From Agriotes lineatus (Eukaryota > Arthropoda > Insecta > Coleoptera > Elateridae), in NCBI GenBank assembly GCA_940337035.1, contig CALNHX010007571.1:1-64000 (forward strand): a stretch of DNA of 64,000 nucleotides. The letters are read 5' to 3'. Below are positions 32,003 through 42,718 of this stretch, in pieces. The stretch's first letter is position 1, and every line of letters begins with the position of its first letter. A program made the position numbers and the translations under genes. The notes under the pieces are model-generated. The model worked only from the letters and a program-made list of their open reading frames with translations, was not told the origin of the DNA and ran no database searches.

Positions 32003-32121
32003 TGTATGTTCCGAGCTAAAAGTGCGCTTGCCGCTTTTGCATGATTGCTGGTTTCGACTTCGTCTCAACCAGCAATATTCATGCGCAAGCGGCAAGAATG
32101 CACTTTCAGCTCTTAACATAC
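32003..32121. repeat. Hairpin repeat, ~120 bp
   Basis: Sequences around gagct-aaaagtgcgcttgccgc and gcggcaagaatgcactttcagctc are inverted copies of about 50 bases separated by a short loop. No coding. Probably a small foldback MITE. Confidence 0.7.
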
Positions 32122-32913
32122 AATATACAATTAATGCGTATCCTAAAAAATTTGTTGGAAATGGCATGACATTGACAGCTGACAGCTCAAAATTGAAAAC
32201 ACCAAAACGATAACACCACAGTGTTTTCACTTATTAATACGTGGCCTGAATAGGGATTTTGTGCATTATGAATGGTATAATCACATATAATCTCATAATA
32301 GCATTAATTCTTTCTGGAAATTTTTTCATATTAATTTGGACGTTGAAATGCACGAAAAGTAAAAAATAATTTCCGGATATGAATTAATGCTCGAATGCAG
32401 ATTCGGTAAGAAAATCGTAACGACACAAACCCTCACAGTTAGGTTGGTCTACCTATAGGATAGTATCTATTACTAATAAAATTGTGGCTTTCGATAGCCT
32501 AAATCTGTCTATAAATTCCATATCATCCCACATTTCCAAATGAATTCTATTACACGAAATACTTTTGGTCTACGAGACATTTCAATAATACGTAGTATAT
32601 TTCATTACGAGTCTGGAAAAATCCATTTCTGGGTGTATAATGATTATAATGAACGATATTTTTTATTATACTTATCTAAAAACAACGTAGGAAAGGTATT
32701 TTCAAAGTAATAATAATACATCGTAAAAACAGTACCAAACATGATTAACATTTCAATAGCAACGATTTATTTCTTATTAATTTAGGGCACGGAAAAAAAG
32801 CGGACATCGGGAAAAGTTCTGAAAAAGCCACATTTACGTCATTGCAAAAACAGATGAAAACAAGGTGTTTTCAGAGAAGTAAAATGAAAAACTTATTACA
32901 TCTTCATCATCAG

Positions 32914-33190
32914 TTAGAGTCCGCCCAACCTAAGATAGGGACAGGCACGTCATCATTGCCAGGGTGCGCAGTGGTTTGGCGATTATTCCGATGGGCAATG
33001 GTTACTTAGCAACGGCACGTTTTTAAATACGCGTCCTGTTACCAGGGGGTTTAGTAGTTGATAGGATACGCGATGAGTTCACTTGTATCCGTGTACGCCA
33101 CTGCCAATTCTTGAGGCGCGTGACGTAACAAAAATCCGCGCAGCCGAACTGTGACGTGCCTGTCCCTATCTTATGTTGAGAGGACTCTAA
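32914..33190. mobile_element. 277-bp MITE with ttagagtcc termini
   Basis: The ends ttagagtcc and ggactctaa are inverted, and the match resumes inward as aagatagggacaggcacgtc for about 38 bases in all. The interior is GC-rich compared with its surroundings and non-coding. No certain target duplication. Confidence 0.75.
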
Positions 33191-33201
33191 GAGATCATCA
33201 A

Positions 33202-33540
33202 ATCATAACTCTATAATAAAGCAGAACAGTTCCCAAGGTCAAACATATCAACTCGTGGTCTATGCGTAGTTAGGTATTGTGGGCGTGGTCTTGATATTTT
33301 CTAAGAGCCAGTAATATGGAAGGAGAGAACAACTAATGCTCTTGTTAGGGCCTACACACATTTTTTTACACAACACAGGAATGTTTGTACTATGTACACA
33401 TAAATATTAAATCTGCAAATAACCTAAATTCGGAGCTTTGTACAAAAATATGGTTATAAACTTTTTGCAAGTGGACTTTACTACCTCTAGGAAGAAAAGG
33501 CGTCGTGCATCACGTGACCACAATTCGAGGTTGGAGGTAA
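33202..33540 (+). repeat. Repeat R, copy 2 (upstream of THAP pseudogene 2)
   Basis: The block is a near-identical direct copy of 28369-28706 with scattered substitutions. It begins a few bases after the MITE at 32914-33190. The sequences on either side of the two copies differ. Confidence 0.85.
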
Positions 33541-33692
33541 AATAACCTAAAATTGTAATGTAAACATTACTGTAACCGTAGTTTCGGAGTGCTGTACTTG
33601 CAAAAATATTTAGTTTTTTAATTAGAATTGGCTGCCAAAGGATTATTTAAATATTTTTATTGCCATAAGTGTTTATTTGTTCAGTTTTTAAA

Positions 33693-34318
33693 ATGCCTTC
33701 GTTCTGTATGGTGGTAAAGTGTGGTAGTAATGCAGCCAGGGATGCACCATTGATTCGTTTCTTTAGGTAAATAAGTATATAAATTAAATAGTTTATTTCA
33801 CGATCTGTATTGTTTTCTTTATTATGATTTGATATTTTTTACAGAATTCCTTCAATTTTCACCAGTGGCAGAAAAGTTTCCAAACTCTTGCAGTTACGGA
33901 GAAAAAAATGGATTGCTGCAATCAAGAGAGACGATTTGACAGAATCAAAACTTAAATAAGGTCGTGTATGTTCACTCCATTTTCATTCTGGTAAGAAATA
34001 GTGAGTAGTAGCGAAAAATTTCGAATTTGTAATTTAAATGACTTCCTCTTCAGAAAAACCGGCTTCTTGGATCGGCAGGCTTATTTGTTGGGGGCATCCA
34101 ATATGCCGTTTTACCCGTGCAACTAACTTGCTCCAACTTCCTCACAGCTTCCTCTAGACAAAATAGCACTGCTGCCACATGTTTACAGCTTTCACCAAGC
34201 CCAGCAACTCAGTCGCAATGCGCAGACACAATTTCACCGTCCTTCTTCGCAATTATCCACGGCAATAGCAACTTCTCTCTTAGACGTTGAGAGTGCAACA
34301 CCTACAACAAACAATATA
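33693..34318 (+). pseudogene. THAP-domain gene 2, broken
   Basis: Exon 1 (33693-33766) encodes MPSFCMVVKCGSNAARDAPL and ends at gtaaat. Exon 2 (33845-33990) encodes IPSIFTSGRK, KKWIAAIKRDDLTE and GRVCSLHFHS with C-x4-C and C-x2-H of a THAP finger, but a TAA stands where a Tyr is usual before GRVC. Exon 3 (34054-34318) opens with KPASW, then shifts frame, giving a Ser/Thr/Gln-rich linker to a gttaag donor. The style (C-x4-C, HSGKPA-type join) resembles THAP domains of insect DDE_4 (ISL2EU-type) transposases. Non-functional because of the stop and shift. Confidence 0.72.
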
Positions 34319-34359
34319 GTTAAGTACATAATTATCATTATAATATATTAAATTCTTAC

Positions 34360-34662
34360 GTTTCCTAATACAAGCACGCAACAGCCAAAGGTTTTCACGC
34401 AAATCTTTACCCAGCCACAAGCTGCTTGATTATATGCCTCGAGACTTTTGTAGGCTTTCATTTGTTCACATGTATATGCACTTTTGGCGTACACTAAATA
34501 ATTAAATAAATCCGGATAAAAAACTTTCGGGAAACTTTCAATCTCGGTCGAGCAATCTTCTAATGCGATTAAGTAAGGATCAACTTCAATTGTTGATATT
34601 TTCGACATGTATCTATCTCGGTGTGCTTCCTCGAGGGTTAAATAATAATTGCTCAGCTCCAT
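34360..34662 (-). pseudogene. N-terminus of a YqaJ/SWIM-type transposon protein
   Basis: The frame starts MELSNYYLTLEEAHRDRY and contains KVFYPDLFNYLVY, SAYTCEQMKAYKSLEAYNQ and GWVKI, ending at a gtaaga donor. This is the N-terminal part of insect proteins that go on with a SWIM zinc finger and a YqaJ-like exonuclease, carried by ISL2EU-type elements. The following exons are absent: to the left lies THAP pseudogene 2 in the opposite orientation. The two genes meet tail to tail between two intron donors (34319 and 34359). Confidence 0.68.
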
Positions 34663-34905
34663 TTTCTTCCCCTTTCAAAAAATTGCGTTTATTTAAAATA
34701 GAAGTTGGCCATGTATGCTGGAGAATACCTACCCACTAATAATCTCTTTCTTCAATAACAACACCTTAGTTCTTAAACAATAATGTCACTATATAATATT
34801 TCTAACACTACTAACCACTATTAACTACACTTAAAACTGTTAAAATAACTTTAAAAACGCTAAATCAACAAACAAAACAATACCACGCGACGCAACTCCA
34901 AGCAT

Positions 34906-35641
34906 AAAAATCTGGTGTGATACACTCACACAACTTCCTTTTACAGTGTTCTTATAATTAGTCAAAAATTTCATTTTTAATTTTTAGCCATTTGTCAAAA
35001 ATTACAAATACTACAAAAACGGTACAAAATAGAGCGTTAGTTGAAGAGACAAATTTTCTCTAGAATTTTAAGGTGTATTCAAAAATGTAATAATATACCG
35101 GGTGTTTTATTTAAAATGGGAGTTAATAAAAAAAATAGCAAAAAAAAACAAAAGAAACCAACTTTAGAAGTATTCAACTGGAAAATCACCTATTTCACAT
35201 CAATACACATTAAAAATGTAGTAAAAATGTAAAGTTTAAAAAAAATCGTTGGAGGTATTCAACTGGAAAATCACCTATCTTTCATCAATATAAATTAAAA
35301 ATGTAATAAAAATGTAAAGTTTAAAAAAAATCGTTGGAGGTATTCAACTGAAAAATCACTTATCTCACATCAATACACACCGGTTATGTGATTTTCTTCA
35401 GAAGCTTGCTGTTGCATTTAGATAGTACAAAAAACTTATATATGAAGTTTCAACGCCATACCTCTTTTCGTTAATGAGTTATTCTGTTGGCAGACAGACT
35501 GACGGACGGACACACAGACCAATGAGCAAAAACATGTTTTTTGGGTTCAGGGGACTCTACAACGTGAAGATCTGTTGAAAACCCAGTTTCCGAATTTTTG
35601 GGGTGAATCCAATACTTTCTTTATCGTAAAAAGAAGTAAAA
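34906..35641 (-). repeat. Repeat U, copy 1 (inverted)
   Basis: This is the inverted counterpart of 37121-37789, from aaaaatctggtgtgatacac to the ttatcgtaaaaagaag end. Inside are a direct duplication around ggaggtattcaactg, the motif ataccgggtgttttatttaa, and a run of gacagactgacggacggac. No frame looks real. The unit is present three times in the window, so it is an element in its own right. Its superfamily is unknown. Confidence 0.78.
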
Positions 35642-36232
35642 CCCGTCTGCAAAACTTAATATTGTGTTATTTACTGAACGGTTAGTTGTATGTAAAAAAG
35701 CTATATAATCTTTTTTGTAGAGAATTTCCTAGCCTTCATTTTTTGTAATAACTAAAAAAGTCATACGACCCATAGAAAGCGAGATATTTGCGAAAAACTT
35801 ATTTCTGTGACCTTTGACGTTGAATAACTCAAATCGCAAGCGCCATATCGATGGGGACTTTTGAGACATTATTTGTAATTTCAAAATAAAGGTGTATGCA
35901 AAATTTCAGCTCACTTGGATTTTTTCGGCAGATGCTGCGGTTGTCCGTCTAATGTAACTGGACTATCTTGCGATATTGTGCAAGTCAAAGTGTGAAAATT
36001 GCTGTTGATTTTGTTAATTCTGTTATTTTGTTATTGCTATTGTCGCTATTTTTGTGTGTGTTGTTAATTCTGTTTTGAAATGCGCCATACCACAATGATG
36101 AGTACGCCTCCGATTTATTGAGTCGTTTAGCTTAAATAAGGTTAACGATTTAATGTCAATATGATAGATGTCAAAAGTGTTACCAATACAAAACTTAGAA
36201 ATTACTAGATTCTAACATTAGTTCTGCCATCT

Positions 36233-36640
36233 ATGACCACTGGTTTGGATTCAAGTTGTAGTGACATCGCCATGGATATGCCATCTACGAGTGCTGGTCC
36301 AAGTTCAGACGACATCCCCATGGACATGTGAGCTATAGGTGTCGGTTCAATTTCCAGTGACATCGTAATAGGCACTGATGATGAAGAGGTTTGTATTTTT
36401 GTGAATTATATGTTACAATGTTATGTACCTATTTTAATTATGGATTGCAGCTATGGTGTCACTGTAGGAAACCAGACGACGGCGAACAAATGGTAAAATG
36501 TTATGACAGAAAATGTAGAATAAAATGGTACCATTCAGCATGCCTACAATTAAAAAAATTCCTAAAGGAAAGTGGTTATGTGAACTCTGTAAATATACTG
36601 CTCCACAAATGAACTGGACCATTTGCATATATTGGTGCAA
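36233..36640 (+). pseudogene. PHD-finger exon pair of a transposon protein
   Basis: Exon a (36233-36388) encodes three imperfect repeats of a Ser/Asp/Met motif (SDIAMDMPST, SDDIPMDM) with one stop, ending EE at gtttgt. Exon b begins after gattgcag at 36451 with LWCHCRKPDDGEQMVKCY, then RKCRIKWYHSACL. After an A-run one base is missing and the other frame gives IPKGKWLCELCKY. The C4HC3 spacing is that of a PHD finger, which reads histone tails or stabilises protein contacts. Such tails occur on YqaJ-type proteins of insect transposons. It is truncated upstream. Confidence 0.7.
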
Positions 36641-37120
36641 TTTTTAAAAATATTTTCCAAAAGGGCAGTCATGAAATTTTTGGTAACCTTTCATGATTGT
36701 GTCACTATAAAAAGCATTTCTTTTCATAATTCTGTTTAACCCGAGAACGCTCGCATCGCGGTTGTTTTGCCGCTAGTGTCATATTTTCCCCCTCCTTTCT
36801 ATATTTCCGCTGCAAATTTACCCCAATTTTACAAGTCTTCTCAGATCGCATTTAGTGGTTAGTCAGAGGTGAAACTGGGTAAGAGATTGGTGTTAGACGC
36901 AAAATATACGTTAGTGGTCTTTTTGACCGAATCGCGAGTCTTAAGGAACACAACTGTTAATGATGATATTCTTAGAAAAGTATCAGTGATAACTTTAGAT
37001 AAATTCAACTAAGTAATCACGCCTTCTGATTACCATAGTAATTTGATAATAGTGATAAGCAGATTGTGAAATTAAAATAAAATACTCTTACAAGATTATG
37101 TTTTTTTCAGTAGCTTTGTA

Positions 37121-37789
37121 ATTTTTACTTCCTTTTACTATAAAGGAAGTATTGGATTCACCCCAAAAATTCGAAATTGAGTTTTCAACGGATCTTCACG
37201 TTTTAGAGTCCCCTGATCCCAAAAAACATATTTTTTTTCATTGGTCTGTCTGTGTGTGTGTCTGTGAACAGAATATCTCAAAAACGAAAAGAGGTATGGC
37301 GTTGAAACTTCATATATAAGTTTTGTGTACTATGTAGATGAGACAGCAAGCTTTTGAAGAAAATCGCATAACCGGAAGTAGGTGTTTACTCTTGTGATTT
37401 TTCAGTTTTTTTCGATTTTTTCAAAAACGGCTCTAACGATTTTTTTTAAACTTTACATTTTTCTTAAATTTTTAATGTGTATTGATGTGAGGTAGGTGAT
37501 TTTCCAGTTGAATACTTCTAAAGTGGGTTTCTTTTGTTTTTTTTTCTATTTTTCTTATTAACTCCTATTTTAAATAAAACACCCGGTATATTATTACATT
37601 TTTGAATTCACCTTAAAATTCTAGAGAAAATTTGTCTCTTCAACTAATACTCGATTTTGTACCGTTTTTGTAGAATTTGTAATTTTTGAAAATTTTTAAC
37701 AAACGGTTAAAAATTAAAAATGAAATTTTTGACTAATTATAAGATCACTGTAAAAGGAAGTTGTGTGAGTGTATCACACCAGATTTTTC
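37121..37789 (+). repeat. Repeat U, copy 2
   Basis: The unit begins near tttttacttccttttac and ends cacaccagattttt. It matches copy 1 in reverse over most of its length. It lies wholly inside the piggyBac element and so inserted after it. The segment acttccttttactataaagg is itself a near-palindrome. Confidence 0.8.
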
Positions 37790-37805
37790 TATATGTATTT
37801 CCTTG

Positions 37806-38442
37806 TATAATCTATTCCATCTTTAAAAAAACGATGGTTGGCCATGACAATCTGACAGATATCACTCTGTATATGAACTGACAAAAGTGCGGTAAAGTTA
37901 GGTTAGGAATTTTGAAGGTTCAGTATGCCCGATGTTGCCATAATGTGCTACATTATTTTTAGTAATTATAGAATAGATAACAGATCTTCTTAACTATAAA
38001 TAAATTATGCACTTTTTAAGAAAATTCTTTTATGGGATAGGAATTCAGTGTACTCCATTGAAAATGTTCATTAATCTATTAATAATTTGATCATTGCTTA
38101 GATCGGTTTTATATCGTCTGAAATGTGTGTAGCACTTTTAACACACTGCTTTCGTCGCCGAAGACACAACATTGTGCATGCTGTTTATTAAATTTTTCAC
38201 AATAATCACTTACACTATCACTTTATTTTTCAGAGATTAGGAAAGTCTCGTAATGACATTTATTGACATATTTTCTTGTCTTTTGGTTTGGTAGCATTGG
38301 CACCACAGCATTTCAAATTTAGTTAGAAAAAGTTTGCCACCACAAAGAAATGAAATATAACTAATGCTTTCCTTAGTACTGCCAATTTAGGAAAAGAAAA
38401 GCATGGCAACCTATCGTTTTTTTTAAGATGGAATAGATTATA
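37806..38442. mobile_element. 637-bp MITE inside the piggyBac element
   Basis: The ends tataatctattccatctt and aagatggaatagattata are inverted; the match continues inward through an A/T run and cgat-ggttg-ccatg to about 40 bases. The TA at the borders may be the target duplication. Non-coding. Confidence 0.75.
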
Positions 38443-38621
38443 TTAGAATAACTTTTTGTTAGTAATAAAACGATTGCCTATGTGTGTATATTATTGTAAT
38501 AAATTAGCAGAACGAAAAAAATTATTATATCGTACAGAGGATTACATTTTCCAAAGTTGGTCAAAACGACCGAGTGTGAGCGCTAATGCAACTTTTTAGG
38601 CGCGAGCGTTCTCGGGTTAAA

Positions 38622-38917
38622 GAAAACGAAGTCCATTAATAAAATATCATTTTAAAATTTTGAATTTTGCCCAAATATTGATAGCACATTGCATACAAAG
38701 TATGCCGAATTGTTGCCAAAGATTTTTAAACGTTCTGGAGAGACTCAAAGAACTATTAATTAAACCTTTTTTTGTGATTCGTCTTATTTTTGTGAAATAT
38801 AGTTTTTTATAGTTTCATAATTTTATTAATATGATTTTGTTAATTCTTCAGTTGATATTTGAGAATAGTGAAATTAAATATGCTTAATATGAGTATACTA
38901 TAAAACAAAAGCTTTTA
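38622..38917. other. Non-coding, no feature seen
   Basis: AT-rich DNA between the piggyBac element and the next foldback element. No frame or repeat recognised. Confidence 0.4.
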
Positions 38918-39634
38918 TATACAGTGTGTCCCCGGATAGGTGAAACGACTCTTGTGAAAGGTAAAAAATTCTCGATTTAAATTTTCATTTTTTGGGGTTC
39001 AGCCCTGCTTGGTTAAAGGCGAATTTCCAACATAATTTTAGTTCTGAGAGATCAAGTATGCCTTGGAAATTTTAAAAAACCTATTTTTCTGTGAGGTAAA
39101 GTACCTTATATGTGGCAAATACGACAAAAAGTGATTAAAAAAAGTTGTTTAGAATCAACAGATAGGCCTCTATACCAAATTTCAAAATCCTCAGCCAACT
39201 TTGATCTCTCAATTTCTTTTTATGTTTAGGTCCCAAATCAAAGAATTTTACTTTTAACAAAGTTTTTTATTTCATAATAAAAAAACTTTGTTAAAAATAA
39301 AATTCTTTGATTTGGGAAATAAACTTGAAAGAAAATGTGAGAAATCAAAGATGGCCGCGGATTTTGAAATTTGGTATAGGGGCCTAGATGTTGATTCTAA
39401 ACAACTTTTCTTTATAACTTTTTGTCGTATTTGCCACATAAAGGGTACTTTACCTTACAGAAAAATAGATTTTTAAAAATTTCCAAGGCATACTTGATTT
39501 TTCAAAACTGAAATGATGTTAGAAATTCGCCTTTAACGAAGCAGGTGGGCTGAACCCCAAAAAATGAAAATTTAAATCGAGAATTTTTTACCTTTCACAA
39601 GAGTTGTTTCACCTATCCGGGGACACACTGTATA
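38918..39634. mobile_element. 717-bp foldback element, TIR tatacagtgtgtcccc
   Basis: The two halves are inverted copies over almost the whole length, from tatacagtgtgtccccgg at the left to its complement at the right, with the centre near 39275 (aaagttttttatt). TA borders suggest a Tc1/mariner-related target. The transcript would form one long hairpin. Confidence 0.85.
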
Positions 39635-40389
39635 CAGTCTGTTCTATAAAAAAGGCCCCGCCTTCTAGCTACTTTATTATTTATTTTAGACCCAATAAAC
39701 CTTATATCAAATCAAATGGCGCATAAAAACCTACATTTTAACACTATCAAAATTTTTTTATCTTCAATTGTTTCAGAGTGGTGACGTCACGTGCAATTTT
39801 TTTAAATGACACAGTATATATTTTTTGACATTTTCTGGTAGAGGTTTTTTTTCTCTTTTCAACAATATAAATATTTCATGCACTTGCATAAAAAAATTTT
39901 CGTGAAAAATTACAAAACTTTTTCACAGTGGGAGGGCATGATACAAAACTGTAAGCAAAAGTGTAACTCAGAAAAACAAAACAAATAGTAGCCAAACGCT
40001 TTAACTGTCAGATTTCAGAATAATCTAAAGTGTTTATTGTTTTGTTTTTCTGAGTTACACTTTTGTTTATAGTTTTGTATGGTGGCCTCCCACCGATAAA
40101 AAAGTTTTTTAATTTTTCTCGAAAATTTTTTTATGTAAGGGCATAAAATATTTATATTGTTGAAAAGAGAAAAAAAACCTCGACCAGAAAATGCCAAAAA
40201 TATATACAGTGTCATTTAAAAAAATTGCACGTGACGTCACCACTCTGAAACAATTGAAGATAAAAAAAATTTGATAGTGTTAAAATGTAGGTTTTTATGT
40301 GCCATTTGATTTGATATAAGGTTATTGGGTCTAAAATAATTAATAAAGTAGCTAGAAGGCAGGGCCTTTTTTATAGAACAGACGGTATA
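39631..40389. mobile_element. 759-bp foldback element, TIR tatacagtctgttct
   Basis: A second nearly complete palindrome starts in the tata that ends the previous one. It runs to agaacagacggtata at 40389 and is centred near 40010. The TIR begins tatacagt like its neighbour but then differs. Both lie end to end, with one tata serving as border for both. Confidence 0.83.
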
Positions 40390-41906
40390 TATATTGTGAC
40401 GTAATGTAATAAATACATTTTTATGGGTGGTCCAGTACATTTGTGGAGCAGTATATAAATAGAATTATTTTGTTATTCTATGTTGATAGAATTTGTAAAT
40501 ATGTTGATCCTTTATACTTTATCCATTGCAATTCTTTTTCATACTTAATTTAGACATTAGTTATTCTGTTATTTTGTACTGTTATGTAAATATTTTGATT
40601 GTTTATGTACCTTAAATTCATTAAAATTTTGTTATAAATTATGGAATAATAAGATTAATGATAGCAAGCTGCTTTTGCTATTAACTTTAAGAGTACCCGC
40701 TAGGCTTGTTCGTTTCTCACGGTTATTCTTTGTACCTTCTTTTTATACCAGAATTCCGATTACTGATATATTAAAGCTTGTGAATCAAATTTACATACTG
40801 CTCAACATTGATTTGTCAGCTCCATACCGTATGTTTGCATCTGTTGTAAAAAAGTATTATTATAACTAAAATGAAACAAAATGAACTATTGATGTAACAA
40901 ATTTTTAAGACTTAAATTTACCAATCAGTACGGGAAGTCATAGTAGCAAGTTACGGCATCGATCCATCTCCTGCAACCATGATTAAAGTTTATTTTAGTT
41001 AGGATGATTATTTTAATTTTAATTTACATGCTATAACGCTCATACCTGCATATAGCAGAATATATCTACACTGCATCTCTTGTAATAAGGGTAACACTTG
41101 TTAGAGATGCCACAATAAATAAATATTAAATAGCTTCAAAATATCCGTTATTCTTTATGCATTAATAGTTATTTGTTAGAGATGCCACAATAAATAAATA
41201 TTAAATAGCTTCAAAATATCCGTTATTCTTTATGCATTAATAGTTATTTAACCAACAAGTGTGTTAATGAAGGCGATTAATAATCGAGTGAGTGCCTTTA
41301 ATAGTTGAGATTATTAATAACCCATTAACAAACAAGTTGATTACAAAAATTTTTCGTTGACCTCAAAATCTTTTTTTGTGACGAAAAATTTGATTAATAC
41401 AACTAACCTCCATGCAAAATATCATCAAAACATCAAAATCACAAAAACAGTTAATTAATGAAAAAGAGTGGATTAATCAAAAACAGTGTATTAATGACTT
41501 CTATTAATCCATCCTTTTTTAGGAAAAATAATTCATTAATATTGAAATTAAGAAGCGGTCAACGAAAAAATGATTTTTCTTATTCTTTTATGTTGTGTAG
41601 ACAGCATGTGTAATTTTATTGATTGTTAATGTAGCTTACATAGTTTTAAAATATCCTTATGTTTCTTATCGTATAGGTACCTACTATTTAATAATTTTTG
41701 CTATGTGATATTGTAATTTGGCTTTTTATTAATTGGCCACATGCAGAAAAAGATAATAAAATAATTTTACATTATATAATAAATGGTGGTGGATAGTATT
41801 AACGTTAGATCCTTAATTAAATAATTTTAATAATTTTGTAGATATTATTACTATTATTAAAGTAAAAATAATTAGATTAACTTTGTTAATACAATTTATT
41901 TCATAT
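40390..41906. other. Non-coding stretch with a small tandem repeat
   Basis: Apart from the 75-bp tandem duplication at 41098 and many attaat motifs around 41270-41560, nothing is recognised. The region probably includes the 3' flank of the DDE_4 gene relic. Confidence 0.4.
41098..41247 (+). repeat. 75-bp tandem duplication
   Basis: The block beginning ttgttagagatgccac at 41098 recurs at 41173 without visible change. Two copies only. Confidence 0.9.
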
Positions 41907-42718
41907 TTATACAATTATAGGAGAGCATAAATTTACGAGTGCAGAAGAAACTGTTAATATCTGATCTACCACAGCAACATCGTCAGTTTTCTTTTTCGCC
42001 AGGAACATAGGCATTGTTTCGTGAAGAACTGTATTTTTTTGACGAAGGACACCAATAACGCGTTGGACGTGTATTCTGAAAAAAAGATATAATTAAGATA
42101 ATTATTGTAACAATATACTTGCACTACCTCACGCTTGCTATATTCCTGGTTGATGCTATATCCCTTGGATCGAGCTGCCGTTTCCCTTTTAGAAAAGCAG
42201 AGGCGTAATCACTGTGGCCATATGTAGTCCTACGGAGTCTTTTATTAAAAAGCCTCTGCCAATACAAAATCTTCTGGCAAGAGATTGTTTAAAATCCCAC
42301 AATCCTCTGTTAGACCTTTATCGCTTATTCTGCCACCATATCCATGTGATACAAATGATATTGATCCAGGAGGAGTGATGCCTATTAGTACCTTTACCGT
42401 ATTATGTTGTTTGTACGTAGATCATGTAGTACATTGTACTTCAAGGCTACTTGATTTTTCCACTCTCTCAAAACAATTGATTATTACTGAAATCTTGTTG
42501 CCAAATGCTACCTTGAAGCATTCTGGCATTGATTTAATCAGCTGATCTCGTTCAGGCCAAATAATAAAATTTTTCATCCTATGATACATAATATTCAATG
42601 TGGTATAAAATATTCTAGAAATTGTTTGTACACTGACGTTAAACATGTATGCCAATAAACTAAAATCTAAATGTAATCTAAATTTTATCACCGTTATCAT
42701 AAACATGGCTCTAAGCAT
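41907..42718 (-). pseudogene. DDE_4 (Harbinger/ISL2EU-type) transposase, catalytically dead
   Basis: The frame from 42718 reads FMITVIKFRLHLDFSLLAYM, VQTISRIFYTTL and WPERDQLIKSMPECF, then ISVIINCFE, a stop, and KQHNTVKVLIGITPPG, SFVSHGYGGRISDKGLTE and GILNNLLPEDFVLAE. After a shift it gives IKDSVGLY and KGKRQLDP. A 52-bp intron (42076-42127) joins NIASVR to IHVQRVIGVLRQK. In this family the triad lies in VIIDCFE, LADRGF and HVERVIG. Here the first D is N, the second is lost in a small deletion and the E is Q. The N-terminal DNA-binding domain is not found. Confidence 0.85.

Larger units (their letters stand above)
36740..38617. mobile_element. piggyBac-type element with TTAA target
   Basis: TTAA is present on both sides (36736-36739 and 38618-38621). 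The TIRs cccgagaacgctcgc and gcgagcgttctcggg are exact inverted copies starting CCC, the piggyBac signature. No transposase frame remains. The 1878 bp include repeat U copy 2 and a 637-bp MITE, so the original element was a short non-autonomous one. Confidence 0.88.

Noticed and set aside
34906..37789. A single 2.9-kb element with ~700-bp terminal inverted repeats and a PHD gene inside
   Set aside because: The right arm lies wholly inside a piggyBac element with exact TTAA and TIRs, so the two arms are independent insertions of repeat U.
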